The notes: a model not told the origin generated them from the letters alone. Numbered from the stretch's first letter, positions 1 through 9,163 are shown. The stretch: 64,000 nt of DNA from Pedobacter mendelii (GCF_014635725.1 NZ_BMDJ01000002.1:558001-622000); one strand, 5' to 3'. Program-made: numbers and translations.

Positions 1-2368
1 ATGATAGGTTAAAGTATGCAGTAGTATTTTTAAAGAAATTACTACCACTAACAAAATTTAAATTCTTCCTGGCCTCTAGCTCCAAGCCGTATGTGTAAGC
101 TTTTGGTGTATTAAAAAAAGAAACATCTGGTGTTGATAAAACATCGTAACGATAAGATTCAATGGCATTTGTAAAATGCTTGTAAAATGCTGATATCGAA
201 AATAACTGACCAGCTTCCGGATAAATTTCATATCTGATATCGGCATTATCAATAAGTGATCTTTTCAAATTCGGATTCCCAGTAATGTTACCCAATAATT
301 CATAATCGTAATAGGATGAAAGTGATAGCTCTCTAAATTCCGGTCTTGCAAGTGTACGATAGTAAGATGCTCGTAAATTTGCTTTATCCGTTAGGCTATA
401 AGTTAAATTTAAAGAGGGTAAAATATCAACTTGAGAATCATCAACATAAGTTTTACTTATACTCATAACCTTTACATTATAACTTTCTACCCTTACTCCG
501 TATACGGCTCTGAGTTTTTCACCAAACTTTTGATCAAGCATTAAATACCCATAATTTGTAAACGAATTTGCAGCATAACTATCCAATTCACCACCAACTT
601 CAGCTAATCTATAAACACCTGACTCGAACAATGACTGAGAGAATATCTGATCAACTGGCAGGCTTCTAATTTGCGTCTGCAAATCCGGATTATTTGTAAT
701 TAACTCTGCACCAATAAAACGAGCTGTGAACTTACGATCGCGGTACTGAGAACCTAAACCAACCTTAAACGTTGTAGATGCATCGAATAATTTAAATGGT
801 GTGCTATAATTAACATCGCCAGCGTAAATATCTTCGTTCAAATCTGAAAATAATCTGGTATTATCTTTACCTAAAGACGTAATATTTGCCTGATACAAAA
901 CACTAGGATCGTTTTGGGCAGCTAATGGTTTTGTGTAATTAATTTTTAATTGATTCGGTTGGTTATTCCCAATGTTACTGTATGAAGCAGTCCATTTCAA
1001 TTTATTGTTTCCTTCACCAATCTGATGATCACCTTCTAAAGTTGTTTTGAAAAGTGATTTTTGCATAATATCATATGCATAAAACTGATTTAAAGAGTTT
1101 CCGTCTTTTATACCTGTTCTTACGGCATAAGTATCATCATAATTTCTGTTATAGATATTTTTAAAGCTAATCTTATTCTTTCCAAAAGTATATGCAAAGT
1201 TTGCTAAACCACCTAAGTTAGTCGAGAATTTATATTGATTATCTGTATAGTTGTAAACGTAAAAATTACGTTCAACATCTTGATTTATTGTTTGCGAGTT
1301 TCTGTAAGTTCCGGAAATTAAAGCACCAAAAGTATTTCCATTCTCAAAATGCTTAACTCTACCTAAGCTAAGCTGGTAATTTTGCGTAGGTAATGCGCTT
1401 CTATTTCTTACTGATAAATCATTTGGCAATGATTTTAGAGCCGCAACATTTTTTGAATTTGATAGCGTTCCTTGAGCAACCTGTTCGCTAGTTGGAAAGT
1501 TTTCAGCCAGTTGTTTAGAACCATCTTCAAAACCTAAATAGTTTACTGCATTTTTCTTTGTTGCTAAAAAATCTTTAAAGGTAGATTGGCTGTTATAGCC
1601 ATAACCTATGCCAAATGAAAGAAAGTTTTGCTCCGGAATATCTTTAGTAACAATCTGAACAGCACCACCGGCAAAATCTGCAGGTAAATCTGGAGTTGCT
1701 GTTTTACTAATTGTGATTTTATCAACTAAATTAGAAGGAACAATATCGAAAGAGAAAGCCTTTTTATTTGCCTCAGTACTTGGCAAAGTTGAATTATCAA
1801 GCGTTGCTGTATTATAACGATCACTTAAACCACGCACAATTACAAATTTATTATCCTGAATAGTCGCTCCACTTACTCTTTTTAGAACGTCTGAAGTATT
1901 TCTATCAGGAGACTTTTTAATCTGATCACTAGAAATACCATCCGAAATAACCGAACTGTTTTTTTGCTGTGCGTAAAGCGAGTTAACAGATTCTTGTTTA
2001 AATGTTGCTCTGATTACTACATCCTGTAATTTTTGTGAAGATGCTTCCTCTAATATTACATTCAAGCTCACCGCATTTCCGCCCGTTACATCAACATCAC
2101 TTACTTCTTTGGTAGAATAACCAACGTAAGAAACCTGAATGGTATATTTTCCATTTGCTAACCCTCCAATAGAATACCTTCCATCAACGTCAGTTGAAAT
2201 ACCTTTATTAGTACCAGCGATTTTTACGGATACACCAATTAAAGTTTCTCCTGTTTTTTTATCAGATACAATACCTGAAATTTTACCGGTTTGCGCATAA
2301 GATGCTATGCTTAAAAATAAAACGAGCATCGTTAATGCTGCGCCCTTAAAAGTAGTGAGTAAGTTCAA
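1..2368 (-). CDS. TonB-dependent receptor, 3' end outside the window
   Basis: Outer-membrane TonB-dependent receptor; about 789 codons are present and the reading frame is open at the left edge, so the C-terminal part of the barrel is missing. Translation gives a signal peptide ending near SIASYAQ, a carboxypeptidase-D regulatory-like (CarbopepD_reg) beta-sandwich (about residues 25-110), a plug domain with the motif RGLSDRYN near residue 178, then beta-barrel sequence including YRTLARPEFREL. This architecture is common for Bacteroidota receptors that lack a SusD partner; the substrate is unknown. I chose the TTG at 2368 because it gives a full signal peptide with a Lys before the hydrophobic core and has AGAGG upstream; the ATG at 2329 would leave a signal peptide of only about 12 residues. 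No SusD gene is adjacent. Confidence 0.9.
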   Translation of the reverse strand, partial: MNLLTTFKGAALTMLVLFLSIASYAQTGKISGIVSDKKTGETLIGVSVKIAGTNKGISTDVDGRYSIGGLANGKYTIQVSYVGYSTKEVSDVDVTGGNAVSLNVILEEASSQKLQDVVIRATFKQESVNSLYAQQKNSSVISDGISSDQIKKSPDRNTSDVLKRVSGATIQDNKFVIVRGLSDRYNTATLDNSTLPSTEANKKAFSFDIVPSNLVDKITISKTATPDLPADFAGGAVQIVTKDIPEQNFLSFGIGYGYNSQSTFKDFLATKKNAVNYLGFEDGSKQLAENFPTSEQVAQGTLSNSKNVAALKSLPNDLSVRNRSALPTQNYQLSLGRVKHFENGNTFGALISGTYRNSQTINQDVERNFYVYNYTDNQYKFSTNLGGLANFAYTFGKNKISFKNIYNRNYDDTYAVRTGIKDGNSLNQFYAYDIMQKSLFKTTLEGDHQIGEGNNKLKWTASYSNIGNNQPNQLKINYTKPLAAQNDPSVLYQANITSLGKDNTRLFSDLNEDIYAGDVNYSTPFKLFDASTTFKVGLGSQYRDRKFTARFIGAELITNNPDLQTQIRSLPVDQIFSQSLFESGVYRLAEVGGELDSYAANSFTNYGYLMLDQKFGEKLRAVYGVRVESYNVKVMSISKTYVDDSQVDILPSLNLTYSLTDKANLRASYYRTLARPEFRELSLSSYYDYELLGNITGNPNLKRSLIDNADIRYEIYPEAGQLFSISAFYKHFTNAIESYRYDVLSTPDVSFFNTPKAYTYGLELEARKNLNFVSGSNFFKNTTAYFNLS

Positions 2369-2479
2369 TTTGCCTCTATTTAATTTTAGGCAAAGCTATT
2401 ACCACAATGTTAGCTGTATGTTAGATGTTAATTAAGCTTTGTTTAGCTAAAAGTTAATTTAATGTGATCAAATCTTGGT

Positions 2480-2995
2480 TTAGTATTTAATACCTACTTT
2501 ATTGCAGATAAAGTGCAATAACCATATCGGACCTATTAACAGGAATTTAACATCATCCAAAAAAGATGGCTTTTTTCCTTCAATTTTATGCCCGATAAAT
2601 TGACCAATCCATGAGGCTACAAAAATGATTACACAAATTAGCCATAACGCCGGACCACCGCTTTTTTCCAATTGCTCTAATGATACAATTCCCCAACTCA
2701 TTACAATAATAAGCAATAACATCATGTAAGAAAGTACAGGCGAAAGACGGTAATAATAATAAACAGAAAAAGCAATTAAGAATGATGCCCAGTTTACAAA
2801 ACCATTATATTTTCCTAAAAAACCGATATAAGGAAAAGGAATAGACCAAACTAAGCCCAATAAACTGAAAATAATAAGCGGCACACAAATCCAGTGAAGA
2901 ATTTCGTTGGTTTCATTATTGTGGCTTTCCTGATATTTATCAAAATATAAATCAACCGGACGTTTAGTTTCTGTTTTCATAGTTTGCTCACTCAT
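2480..2995 (-). CDS. Mpo1-like (DUF962) membrane protein
   Basis: Integral membrane protein of 171 aa in the DUF962/YGL010w family. The yeast member Mpo1 is an Fe(II)-dependent dioxygenase that alpha-oxidises 2-hydroxy fatty acids derived from phytosphingosine. Seen here: an N-terminal helix with His25 and His34 (ESHNNETNEILHW), four to five hydrophobic segments, and a C-terminal GHKIEGKKPSF block (His136), the pattern of conserved histidines typical of the family. Sphingobacteriaceae make sphingolipids, so a role in lipid turnover is plausible but inferred. An internal ATG at codon 6 (MKTETKRP) is an alternative start. It is a single gene with a repeat element upstream. Confidence 0.8.
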   Translation of the reverse strand: MSEQTMKTETKRPVDLYFDKYQESHNNETNEILHWICVPLIIFSLLGLVWSIPFPYIGFLGKYNGFVNWASFLIAFSVYYYYRLSPVLSYMMLLLIIVMSWGIVSLEQLEKSGGPALWLICVIIFVASWIGQFIGHKIEGKKPSFLDDVKFLLIGPIWLLHFICNKVGIKY

Positions 2996-3038
2996 TTATG
3001 TAAAAATAAAAAAAGAGGCTGTCTCATAAATACGAAAT

Positions 3039-3107
3039 GTCATCCTGAGCCTGTCGAAGGACTTTTAAAACTACCTTTTGGGGCGTTTCGACAAGCTCAA
3101 CGTGACA
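3039..3107. repeat. REP-like inverted repeat
   Basis: Two arms, TGTCATCCTGAGCCTGTCGA (3039-3058) and TCGACAAGCTCAACGTGACA (3088-3107), form an imperfect inverted repeat with a 29-nt spacer. A diverged copy of the same motif (CCCTGAGCTTGTCAAAGGA) lies near 14582-14600. It sits between two minus-strand genes and looks like a dispersed intergenic palindrome rather than a terminator, because there is no U-tract. Confidence 0.7.
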
Positions 3108-3202
3108 AGACCCTAAGAAATTGATTTATTAGATAATCTCTTTAAATTTTATTCATTTCGAAACCCTATAAGTTTTGAAAACCTATAAGGTTTGTGTTTT
3201 AT

Positions 3203-4765
3203 TTACTTCGCAAAAGCTACTGAACGAGTTTCCCTGATTACCGTAACCTTAATTTGCCCAGGATACGTCATTTCTGTTTGAATACGGGTTGAAATATCAG
3301 CCGCTAATAATTCTGCCTGAGCATCTGTAATTCTTTCGCTTTCTACAATCACGCGTAGTTCTCTACCAGCCTGAATTGCAAAAGTTTTTTCAACACCTGG
3401 ATAAGAGAGTGCCAGTTCTTCTAAATCTTTTAAACGTTTAATATAGCTTTCAACAACTTCTCTACGTGCACCCGGACGAGCACCTGATATCGCATCACAT
3501 GCCTGAATGATTGGCGAAATCATCGAAGTCATTTCAATTTCATCATGGTGGGCACCAATCGCGTTACAAATTTCAGGATGTTCTTTATATTTTTCTGCCA
3601 ATTGCATACCTAAAATTGCGTGTGGCAATTCAGGATTATCATCAGGCACTTTGCCTATATCGTGTAATAAGCCGGCACGCTTTGCCATCTTCGCATTTAA
3701 GCCCAACTCTGCTGCCATTGTTGCACAGAAATTAGCCACCTCACGCGAGTGATGTAAAAGATTTTGTCCGTAAGATGAACGATAACGCATACGCCCAACC
3801 ATACGAATCAGCTCAGGGTGCAAACCATGAATACCTAAATCAATAACAGTACGCTCTCCTATTTCTACAATCTCGTCTTCTATTTGCTTTTTAGTTTTGG
3901 CTACAATTTCCTCAATACGAGCCGGATGAATACGGCCATCTGTAACCAAACGGTGTAAAGCCAAACGGGCAATTTCTCTTCTTACCGGGTCAAAACCTGA
4001 TAGGATAATTGCTTCAGGCGTATCATCAACAATGATTTCGATGCCTGTTGCCGCTTCTAAAGCACGGATATTTCTACCCTCTCTACCAATTACGCGTCCT
4101 TTAATTTCATCACTTTCAATATGAAAAATAGAAACCGAGTTTTCAATTGCTGCTTCTGTAGCTGTACGTTGTATAGTTTGAATTACAACTTTTTTAGCTT
4201 CTTTACTTGCGGTTAATTTGGCTTCGTCTACAATATCCTTAATTTGTATCATAGCTTGCGTACGAGCTACTTCTTTAAGGTTTTCTACCAATTGATTTTT
4301 TGCTTCTTCAGCAGATAAACCTGCAATGGTTTCCAATTGAGTTAAATGTTGGTTTTTTAAAACCTCAACATCTTCTTGCTTTTTAACTGCTAATTCAGTT
4401 TGCTTTTCTAAATGAACCTTTTGCTTATCAAGTTCGGCTTCTTTTTTATTAAAGTTTTCCATGCGTTGATTTACCGATTGCTCTTTCTGCTTCATGGTAT
4501 TTTCACGCTGGTTAATGTTATTATTTTTAGCATTCACTTCTTGCTCATGCTCTGCTTTCATTTGCAAAAATTTCTCTTTCGCCTCTAAAAGTTTATTCTT
4601 TTTTAAAATTTCAGCATTATTTTCTGCGTCTTTTAAAATTTTCTTCACTTTACTCTGTGCCGCAACCTCTTGTTGTTTAAGCAAGCTACGTAACAGGAAT
4701 CTACCAACCACAATCCCGATAGCTAAACCAGCGATTAAGGCGAACACGTATCCTAATATTTCCAT
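3203..4765 (-). CDS. rny: Ribonuclease Y
   Basis: Endoribonuclease that starts mRNA decay, anchored to the inner membrane. The 520-aa product has an N-terminal membrane helix (residues 4-26), a long charged coiled coil (about 30-180), a KH RNA-binding domain with [13 protein letters not shown] (about 210-280) and an HD phosphohydrolase domain with HHSREVA and HDIGK (about residue 368). Length matches the family (about 520 aa). It lies downstream of zapA and a structured RNA on the same strand, an arrangement I recall from other Bacteroidota. Confidence 0.97.
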   Translation of the reverse strand: MEILGYVFALIAGLAIGIVVGRFLLRSLLKQQEVAAQSKVKKILKDAENNAEILKKNKLLEAKEKFLQMKAEHEQEVNAKNNNINQRENTMKQKEQSVNQRMENFNKKEAELDKQKVHLEKQTELAVKKQEDVEVLKNQHLTQLETIAGLSAEEAKNQLVENLKEVARTQAMIQIKDIVDEAKLTASKEAKKVVIQTIQRTATEAAIENSVSIFHIESDEIKGRVIGREGRNIRALEAATGIEIIVDDTPEAIILSGFDPVRREIARLALHRLVTDGRIHPARIEEIVAKTKKQIEDEIVEIGERTVIDLGIHGLHPELIRMVGRMRYRSSYGQNLLHHSREVANFCATMAAELGLNAKMAKRAGLLHDIGKVPDDNPELPHAILGMQLAEKYKEHPEICNAIGAHHDEIEMTSMISPIIQACDAISGARPGARREVVESYIKRLKDLEELALSYPGVEKTFAIQAGRELRVIVESERITDAQAELLAADISTRIQTEMTYPGQIKVTVIRETRSVAFAK

Positions 4766-4795
4766 TTTGTTTTTTAAGTAAAAAACCGCAACTAA

Positions 4796-4940
4796 TTTTT
4801 TAAAGTCTCATACATTTTAAACCTCAACTAAGCATAATTGGGATTTAAGCCATTTTCAGGTGCCATAGCAGATGAAATACGCCCTCTTAACCCCATAGAT
4901 ATTGAAGTGTTAAGTTTTATAAAATTTGAAACTCAAAAAA
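4796..4940 (-). ncRNA. ssrS: Candidate 6S RNA (long closing stem with central bubble)
   Basis: Read on the minus strand, this 145-nt stretch folds by eye into one long rod. A closing stem joins TTTTTTGAGTTTCA (4940-4927) to TGAGACTTTAAAAAA (4810-4796) and extends with AATTTTATAAAACTTAAC paired to GTTGAGGTTTAAAATGT. An asymmetric internal bubble follows, then an inner stem of GGGGTTAAG with CTTAAATCCC and a terminal loop region. Closing stem, bubble and terminal stem are the hallmarks of 6S RNA, which binds sigma-70 RNA polymerase. Position next to zapA also fits, since ssrS neighbours zapA in proteobacteria. Exact ends are unknown. Identification is inferred from structure and synteny, not from a covariance search. 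Confidence 0.45.
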
Positions 4941-4960
4941 CTAGCCGCGGCTATGTTTTT
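4935..4960. terminator. Bidirectional hairpin downstream of zapA
   Basis: The palindrome AGCCGCGGCT is flanked by an A-run on one side and a T-run on the other (AAAAAACTAGCC...GGCTATGTTTTT), so a U-tract follows the hairpin in either direction. It probably terminates the pheT-zapB-zapA transcript, or marks the 5' boundary of the structured RNA. Confidence 0.4.
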
Positions 4961-4982
4961 ATGCTAATTTATATTAAGTTTC

Positions 4983-5043
4983 CGTCATGCTGAATTCATT
5001 TCAGCACCATATAATCAGATTATGGCTTGCGCCTTAATGACGA
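4983..5043. repeat. Palindromic intergenic repeat
   Basis: Nested inverted repeats: outer CGTCAT...ATGACG, inner GCTGAA-TTCAT-TTCAGC, then ATAATC-AG-ATTAT. It lies between zapA and the structured RNA and resembles REP-type intergenic elements. Confidence 0.5.
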
Positions 5044-5063
5044 ATACTTAAAAAGAACGTACC

Positions 5064-5354
5064 TTATTTTGAAAAGAAATCGTTTAATAAAACATCCAAT
5101 TCTTCAACTTTATCAGCAACAGCAGTATCTTGGTTTTGCACCTTATTTTCTGTTCTTAATACCGCAGTTGCATAATGCAATACTGCCATAGAAAGAAGAT
5201 CTTGCTTATCTCTAACCGCATAATTATCCTGATAATCTTTTATGCGCTCATTAATCATTTTTGCTGCCCGTCTCACAATCTCTTCCTCTTCCACATTTAC
5301 CTTTAACGGATAAATACGGTCGGAAATGGTTATTTTAATCGAGATTTCTCCCAT
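5064..5354 (-). CDS. zapA: Cell division protein ZapA
   Basis: Cytoplasmic FtsZ-ring associated protein of 96 aa that bundles FtsZ filaments. The N-terminal beta strand region (ISIKITISDRIYPLKV) is followed by the conserved EEEEIVRRAAKMINERI helix and a long C-terminal helix for tetramerisation, which is the ZapA fold. It lies 32 nt downstream of a small coiled-coil gene and in line with pheT, so all three are probably cotranscribed. Confidence 0.92.
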   Translation of the reverse strand: MGEISIKITISDRIYPLKVNVEEEEIVRRAAKMINERIKDYQDNYAVRDKQDLLSMAVLHYATAVLRTENKVQNQDTAVADKVEELDVLLNDFFSK

Positions 5355-5386
5355 TTTTAGCTTAGTTTCTGATTTTTTCCCATCAC

Positions 5387-5677
5387 CTATTTTTTTAGCA
5401 ATGCGATACTTTTATCAATCTCCCGCACAAAATCGTTAATTTTTTGTTTAATGTCAAGCGACTTCTCGCTTGCGCCCTCAATACTTTTTGCAATTTTAGT
5501 AACCTTAAGTTTTTCCTCCAGATCAGTATGCTTGCTTTTTGAAGTATCAAGCGCAACTTTTAACGATTGATTTTCAAGCTTTAATAAATCATTTTCTTCC
5601 TGCAAAGCATTACATAACTCGATTACGCGAGCCGTTTTTTGTAATACCTTATCTAATTGATCTGCAACAGAAGCCAT
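5387..5677 (-). CDS. ZapB-like coiled-coil protein
   Basis: A 96-aa soluble protein, almost entirely coiled coil with leucine heptads (VIELCNALQEENDLLKLENQ) over residues 10-65. Coiled-coil length and its place directly before zapA suggest a Z-ring accessory role like ZapB, but sequence similarity to ZapB itself cannot be claimed by eye. Spacing to pheT is 31 nt and to zapA 32 nt, which supports one operon. Confidence 0.75.
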   Translation of the reverse strand: MASVADQLDKVLQKTARVIELCNALQEENDLLKLENQSLKVALDTSKSKHTDLEEKLKVTKIAKSIEGASEKSLDIKQKINDFVREIDKSIALLKK

Positions 5678-5708
5678 GAATTTATTTCTAAAAATACGAA
5701 TTTAAATT

Positions 5709-8108
5709 TTATTTCCTAATTTCTGCACCTGCCTGACCGATTAAATTGGCAATTAGTTTCGACATTGTATTTTCAATTTGCTTATCGGTTAAGGTTTGCT
5801 CCTCATCCTGCAAGATAAAATTTAAAGCATACGATTTTTTTCCTTCCGGTAATTTATCTCCTTCATAAACATCGAAAACACCAACTTCTTTAATTAATTT
5901 TTTGTCGGTTTTAAATGCAATTCCTTTTAAAATATCGAAAGTTACATCCTTATCTATTAGCATAGAAAGATCTCTTCTAACCTGTGGATATTTTGAAACT
6001 TCCTTATTTACAATTTTATTTTTTCTAACAATATCAAGCAGTGCAGCCCAATCAAAATCAGCATAAAAAACTTCTGCATTTACATCTGCCTGCTTGCGGT
6101 CGGCTTTACATGCTGCCCCAAAACTAACCAATGTTTTATCCCCTCTAAAATATTTAATACCATAGGCAAAGTTATCATCCTGCAGCACATCAGTTTGATA
6201 AGATGCGATTCCTAAACGGGAAATTACTGCATCAACCGCAGCTTTCAAATTATAAAAAGTGGTCGATTTGGTATTTTGGTTCCACTGCTCACTTTCTTTA
6301 GCACCTGAAATTAAAAGCAATAACCTTGGGCGTTCTACATACCGCTCATTAATCAAATGATATGTTTTGCCATATTCATAAAATTTGACATCGGCATTTT
6401 TACGGTTTTGATTATATGCAACGCTTTCTAAAGCTGGCATTAACAAACTTTGTCGCATTACATTTAAATCGCTGCTTAAAGGATTTAAAATAAATATGGC
6501 TTCATCTAAATTTTTTGAATAAGTAGACTTGGTTAATGAATTGCACCAAATTTCTGCGTAGCCATTAGCGGTAAGCATATCCGCAATTACATTCTGCGTG
6601 TTTTCTTTGTCTGGTTTTGAAGTGTAAGAAAGTGATGCATTAATTTTTGATGGAATTGCAATGTTGTTATAACCGTAAATACGCAAAACCTCTTCCGTAA
6701 TATCGCATTCGCGGGTCACGTCAACTTTAAAAGATGGCACTCGTAAAGCCAAAGTATCATCGGATGTGTTGGTTGCTGAAATACCTAAAGCTGTAATTAT
6801 ATGTTTAATCTCTGCAGAAGGGATATTTGCACCAATCAGTTTATTAATATTAGTATAACTTACTTCGAACTCAAAAGGCTTAATATGGCTTGGATATATA
6901 TCAGAAACTGATGAGGAGATTTCGCCACCGGCTAATTCCTTAATTAAAATCGATGCATACTTTAGCGCAGTAACGGTAATTTCTGGATCAGTACCTCGCT
7001 CAAAACGGAAAGATGCATCCGTTTTTAAACCGTGTCGTTTCGATGTTTTACGAACCGAAACCGAATTGAAATAAGCACTTTCTAAAAATATATTTTTTGT
7101 ATTGGCATCAACACCCGAAGTTTTACCACCAAAAACACCGGCAATACACATTGGTGCTTCAGCGTTGCAAATCATTAAATCTTCGGCACTTAATTTACGT
7201 TCAACTTCATCAAGCGTTACAAATGGGGTACCTTCTGCTACTTTTTTCACAATTACCTTTCCACCTGCAATTTTATCTGCATCGAACGCATGTAAAGGCT
7301 GACCTAAACCATGCAACACAAAATTGGTAACATCTACAACATTATTAATCGGTCTTAAACCAATCACCTTTAATTTATCCTTTAACCAATCTGGAGATTC
7401 TTGTACAGCAACACCAGAAATGGTTATGCTGCTATAACGCGGACAAGCGTCAACATCTTCAACCTCAACAGGGATAACTAAATTTTCATTATCAACTTTG
7501 AATGAGGCTAAATCAGGCATTTCATATTCACTTCTAAAATATGCAGCTAAATCTCTTGCAACACCCAAATGCGATGCCGCATCAGCACGGTTTGGTGTTA
7601 ATCCGATTTCAAAAACGAAATCATCATCCATTTTAAAATGTTCTTTTGCTAAAATCCCAATTTGGGTTTCTGCAGGTAGAATCATAATGCCATCGTGAGA
7701 TTTCCCTAAACCGATTTCATCTTCAGCGCAAATCATTCCTTGGGATGCTTCTCCTCTTATTTTCGATTCTTTAATTTTAAAAGGTTCACCCTCTAAAGGA
7801 AAAACGGTTGTTCCAACAGTTGCAACTACAACTTTTTGTCCGGCGGCAACATTTGGCGCACCACAAACGATTTGAAGGTTTTCCTTAGCACCTACATTTA
7901 CTGTTGTTATCCTCAAACGATCGGCATTTGGATGTTGTACACAAGTTAAAACTTCGCCAATAACCAAACCCTCTAAGCCGCCGATAACAGGCTGAACTTT
8001 ATCAACACTTTCTACCTCTAAACCAACATTGGTTAAGATTAAAGAAAGTTCTGCAGGCGTTTTATCTATTTTAACGAATTGCTTAAGCCAATTATATGAT
8101 ATTTTCAT
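5709..8108 (-). CDS. pheT: Phenylalanine--tRNA ligase, beta subunit
   Basis: Beta chain of the alpha2-beta2 PheRS that charges tRNA-Phe. The 799-aa product shows the usual order: N-terminal segment MKISYNWLKQFV, a tRNA-binding (EMAP/OB) domain around residues 42-155 (NADRLRITTVNVG), B3/4 editing domain, B5 domain, a core with class II synthetase-like fold, and a C-terminal ferredoxin-like anticodon-binding domain (YPQVRRDLSMLIDKDVTF onward). Length is normal. pheS is not in the window, so the two subunits are unlinked here. Both tRNA-Phe copies in this window are substrates. Confidence 0.97.
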   Translation of the reverse strand: MKISYNWLKQFVKIDKTPAELSLILTNVGLEVESVDKVQPVIGGLEGLVIGEVLTCVQHPNADRLRITTVNVGAKENLQIVCGAPNVAAGQKVVVATVGTTVFPLEGEPFKIKESKIRGEASQGMICAEDEIGLGKSHDGIMILPAETQIGILAKEHFKMDDDFVFEIGLTPNRADAASHLGVARDLAAYFRSEYEMPDLASFKVDNENLVIPVEVEDVDACPRYSSITISGVAVQESPDWLKDKLKVIGLRPINNVVDVTNFVLHGLGQPLHAFDADKIAGGKVIVKKVAEGTPFVTLDEVERKLSAEDLMICNAEAPMCIAGVFGGKTSGVDANTKNIFLESAYFNSVSVRKTSKRHGLKTDASFRFERGTDPEITVTALKYASILIKELAGGEISSSVSDIYPSHIKPFEFEVSYTNINKLIGANIPSAEIKHIITALGISATNTSDDTLALRVPSFKVDVTRECDITEEVLRIYGYNNIAIPSKINASLSYTSKPDKENTQNVIADMLTANGYAEIWCNSLTKSTYSKNLDEAIFILNPLSSDLNVMRQSLLMPALESVAYNQNRKNADVKFYEYGKTYHLINERYVERPRLLLLISGAKESEQWNQNTKSTTFYNLKAAVDAVISRLGIASYQTDVLQDDNFAYGIKYFRGDKTLVSFGAACKADRKQADVNAEVFYADFDWAALLDIVRKNKIVNKEVSKYPQVRRDLSMLIDKDVTFDILKGIAFKTDKKLIKEVGVFDVYEGDKLPEGKKSYALNFILQDEEQTLTDKQIENTMSKLIANLIGQAGAEIRK

Positions 8109-8186
8109 TTATTGAGGTTTGAGATTTAAGATAACAGATTTGAGACACACTATGTAACAATCCATTTCCCGAAAACTTATAAAATG

Positions 8187-8220
8187 CAAAGATAATATTT
8201 AATGATGAAAGCTTTTCAAA
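8187..8220 (-). promoter_or_regulatory. Probable promoter of pheT
   Basis: On the minus strand, TTTG (8220-8217) is followed after 22 nt by TATCTTTG (8194-8187), matching the Bacteroidota -7 consensus TAnnTTTG. Spacing is slightly longer than the usual 19-20 nt. It lies about 80 nt upstream of the pheT ATG. Confidence 0.5.
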
Positions 8221-8272
8221 ATTGAAAAACAATGAATGATTTATAATTTATTTATTAAGACTATATTTGTTT

Positions 8273-8584
8273 ATGGCAGTTAAGGTAAATTCAAAGGCGG
8301 TTCTGTTTACACAACTTCAACTGAATGCAGAAAAAATCAAATCATTTGGGGTAGAGAAACTAGGTGTTTTTGGGTCCTTTTCGACTGACAAAGTTAATGA
8401 TGATAGCGATGTAGACTTTCTTGTCGAGTTTGAACCATCAAAGAAAAACTTTGATAATTTTATTGATTTGTCATTTTATCTTGAAGAACTACTCAATAGA
8501 AAGGTGGAATTGGTTACACCACAATCTCTAAACAAACATATTGGACCTCATATTTTAAAACAAACCAAATATGTTAGCTTCTAA
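8273..8584 (+). CDS. MntA-like nucleotidyltransferase antitoxin
   Basis: Minimal nucleotidyltransferase of 103 aa. The family motif GSFS (residues 34-37) is followed by DSDVD (44-48), the metal-binding acidic residues of the pol-beta NTase fold. MntA antitoxins of this type AMPylate and so neutralise the partner HEPN toxin HepT. ATG 8273 is preferred to the in-frame TTG at 8267. The gene overlaps the following HepT reading frame by 14 nt, the usual coupling in this toxin-antitoxin family. The antitoxin itself looks intact. Confidence 0.85.
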   Translation: MAVKVNSKAVLFTQLQLNAEKIKSFGVEKLGVFGSFSTDKVNDDSDVDFLVEFEPSKKNFDNFIDLSFYLEELLNRKVELVTPQSLNKHIGPHILKQTKYVSF

Positions 8585-8903
8585 TCATGAATTAATTAAA
8601 CATATGTTGGATGAAATTAATTTCATTCTTGAGCAGTCAAGTTCAAAAAGCAAAGAGGAAGTAACTACTGACCCAGTTCTATCCAGAGCAATAATTAGAA
8701 GTCTTGAAATTATTGGTGAGGCTAGCTCAAAGATAGATGATGAGTTTCGCTCTAAATACCCATATATTGAATAGAGAAAAATAATAAATACACGTAATAA
8801 ACTTATTCATGATTATTTCGGGGTTGATTACGATATCGTTTGGGATATCATAATCAACAAACTTCCTGACATCAAAATCTTTTTGGAAGAAATTACATCC
8901 TAA
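8571..8903 (+). pseudogene. HepT-like HEPN toxin with in-frame amber codon
   Basis: HEPN (DUF86-type) RNase toxin, 110 codons long if read through. The first 67 codons (HELIKHMLDEINFILEQ...RSKYPYIE) are intact. A TAG at 8772-8774 then interrupts the frame; downstream codons continue in the same frame with RKIINTRNKLIHDYF and end at TAA 8901. The catalytic RX4H motif (R75 NKLI H80 by read-through numbering) lies after the stop, so the short product lacks the active site. The expected residue at the stop is probably Trp (TGG to TAG). Either the toxin is inactivated or the base is a sequencing error. Confidence 0.8.
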
Positions 8904-8911
8904 CATTATTA

Positions 8912-9089
8912 TTTCCCGCAAATTACGGTGATTTACGCAGAAAAAGAACTGCGAATATCTGCGGGAAAAATCTAATTTTCTTACCTCCTATAATCAGCTG
9001 AATGATGTCAATCATAAAGTGCCACAATATTATCTCCAGCAGATTACGGTGATCTACGCAGAAAAGAATATTCGAGTATCTGTGTGTAG
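8912..9089. repeat. Two copies of a 57-bp intergenic repeat
   Basis: Copy 1 (8912-8968) is bounded by the inverted ends TTTCCCGCA and TGCGGGAAA and contains ATTACGGTGATTTACGCAGA. Copy 2 (9034-9089) repeats GCAGATTACGGTGATCTACG with a diverged right end. They lie downstream of the broken hepT, and the rest of 8904-9163 holds no gene that I can support. Confidence 0.65.
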
Positions 9090-9163
9090 CTCGTGAGAAG
9101 ATCTACCATCGCTAAGCTTTTCGTCGTTCTAGGTCCATGCTCGAAATGAAGATCCCATTTAGC

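Noticed and set aside
2369..2479. Riboswitch upstream of the first TonB-dependent receptor
   Set aside because: No cobalamin, TPP or other known conserved box is visible in the short leader.
8262..8269. TATATTTG as promoter of the MntA-like gene
   Set aside because: It fits the -7 consensus but would place transcription start at or after the ATG and lacks a -33 box at the right distance.
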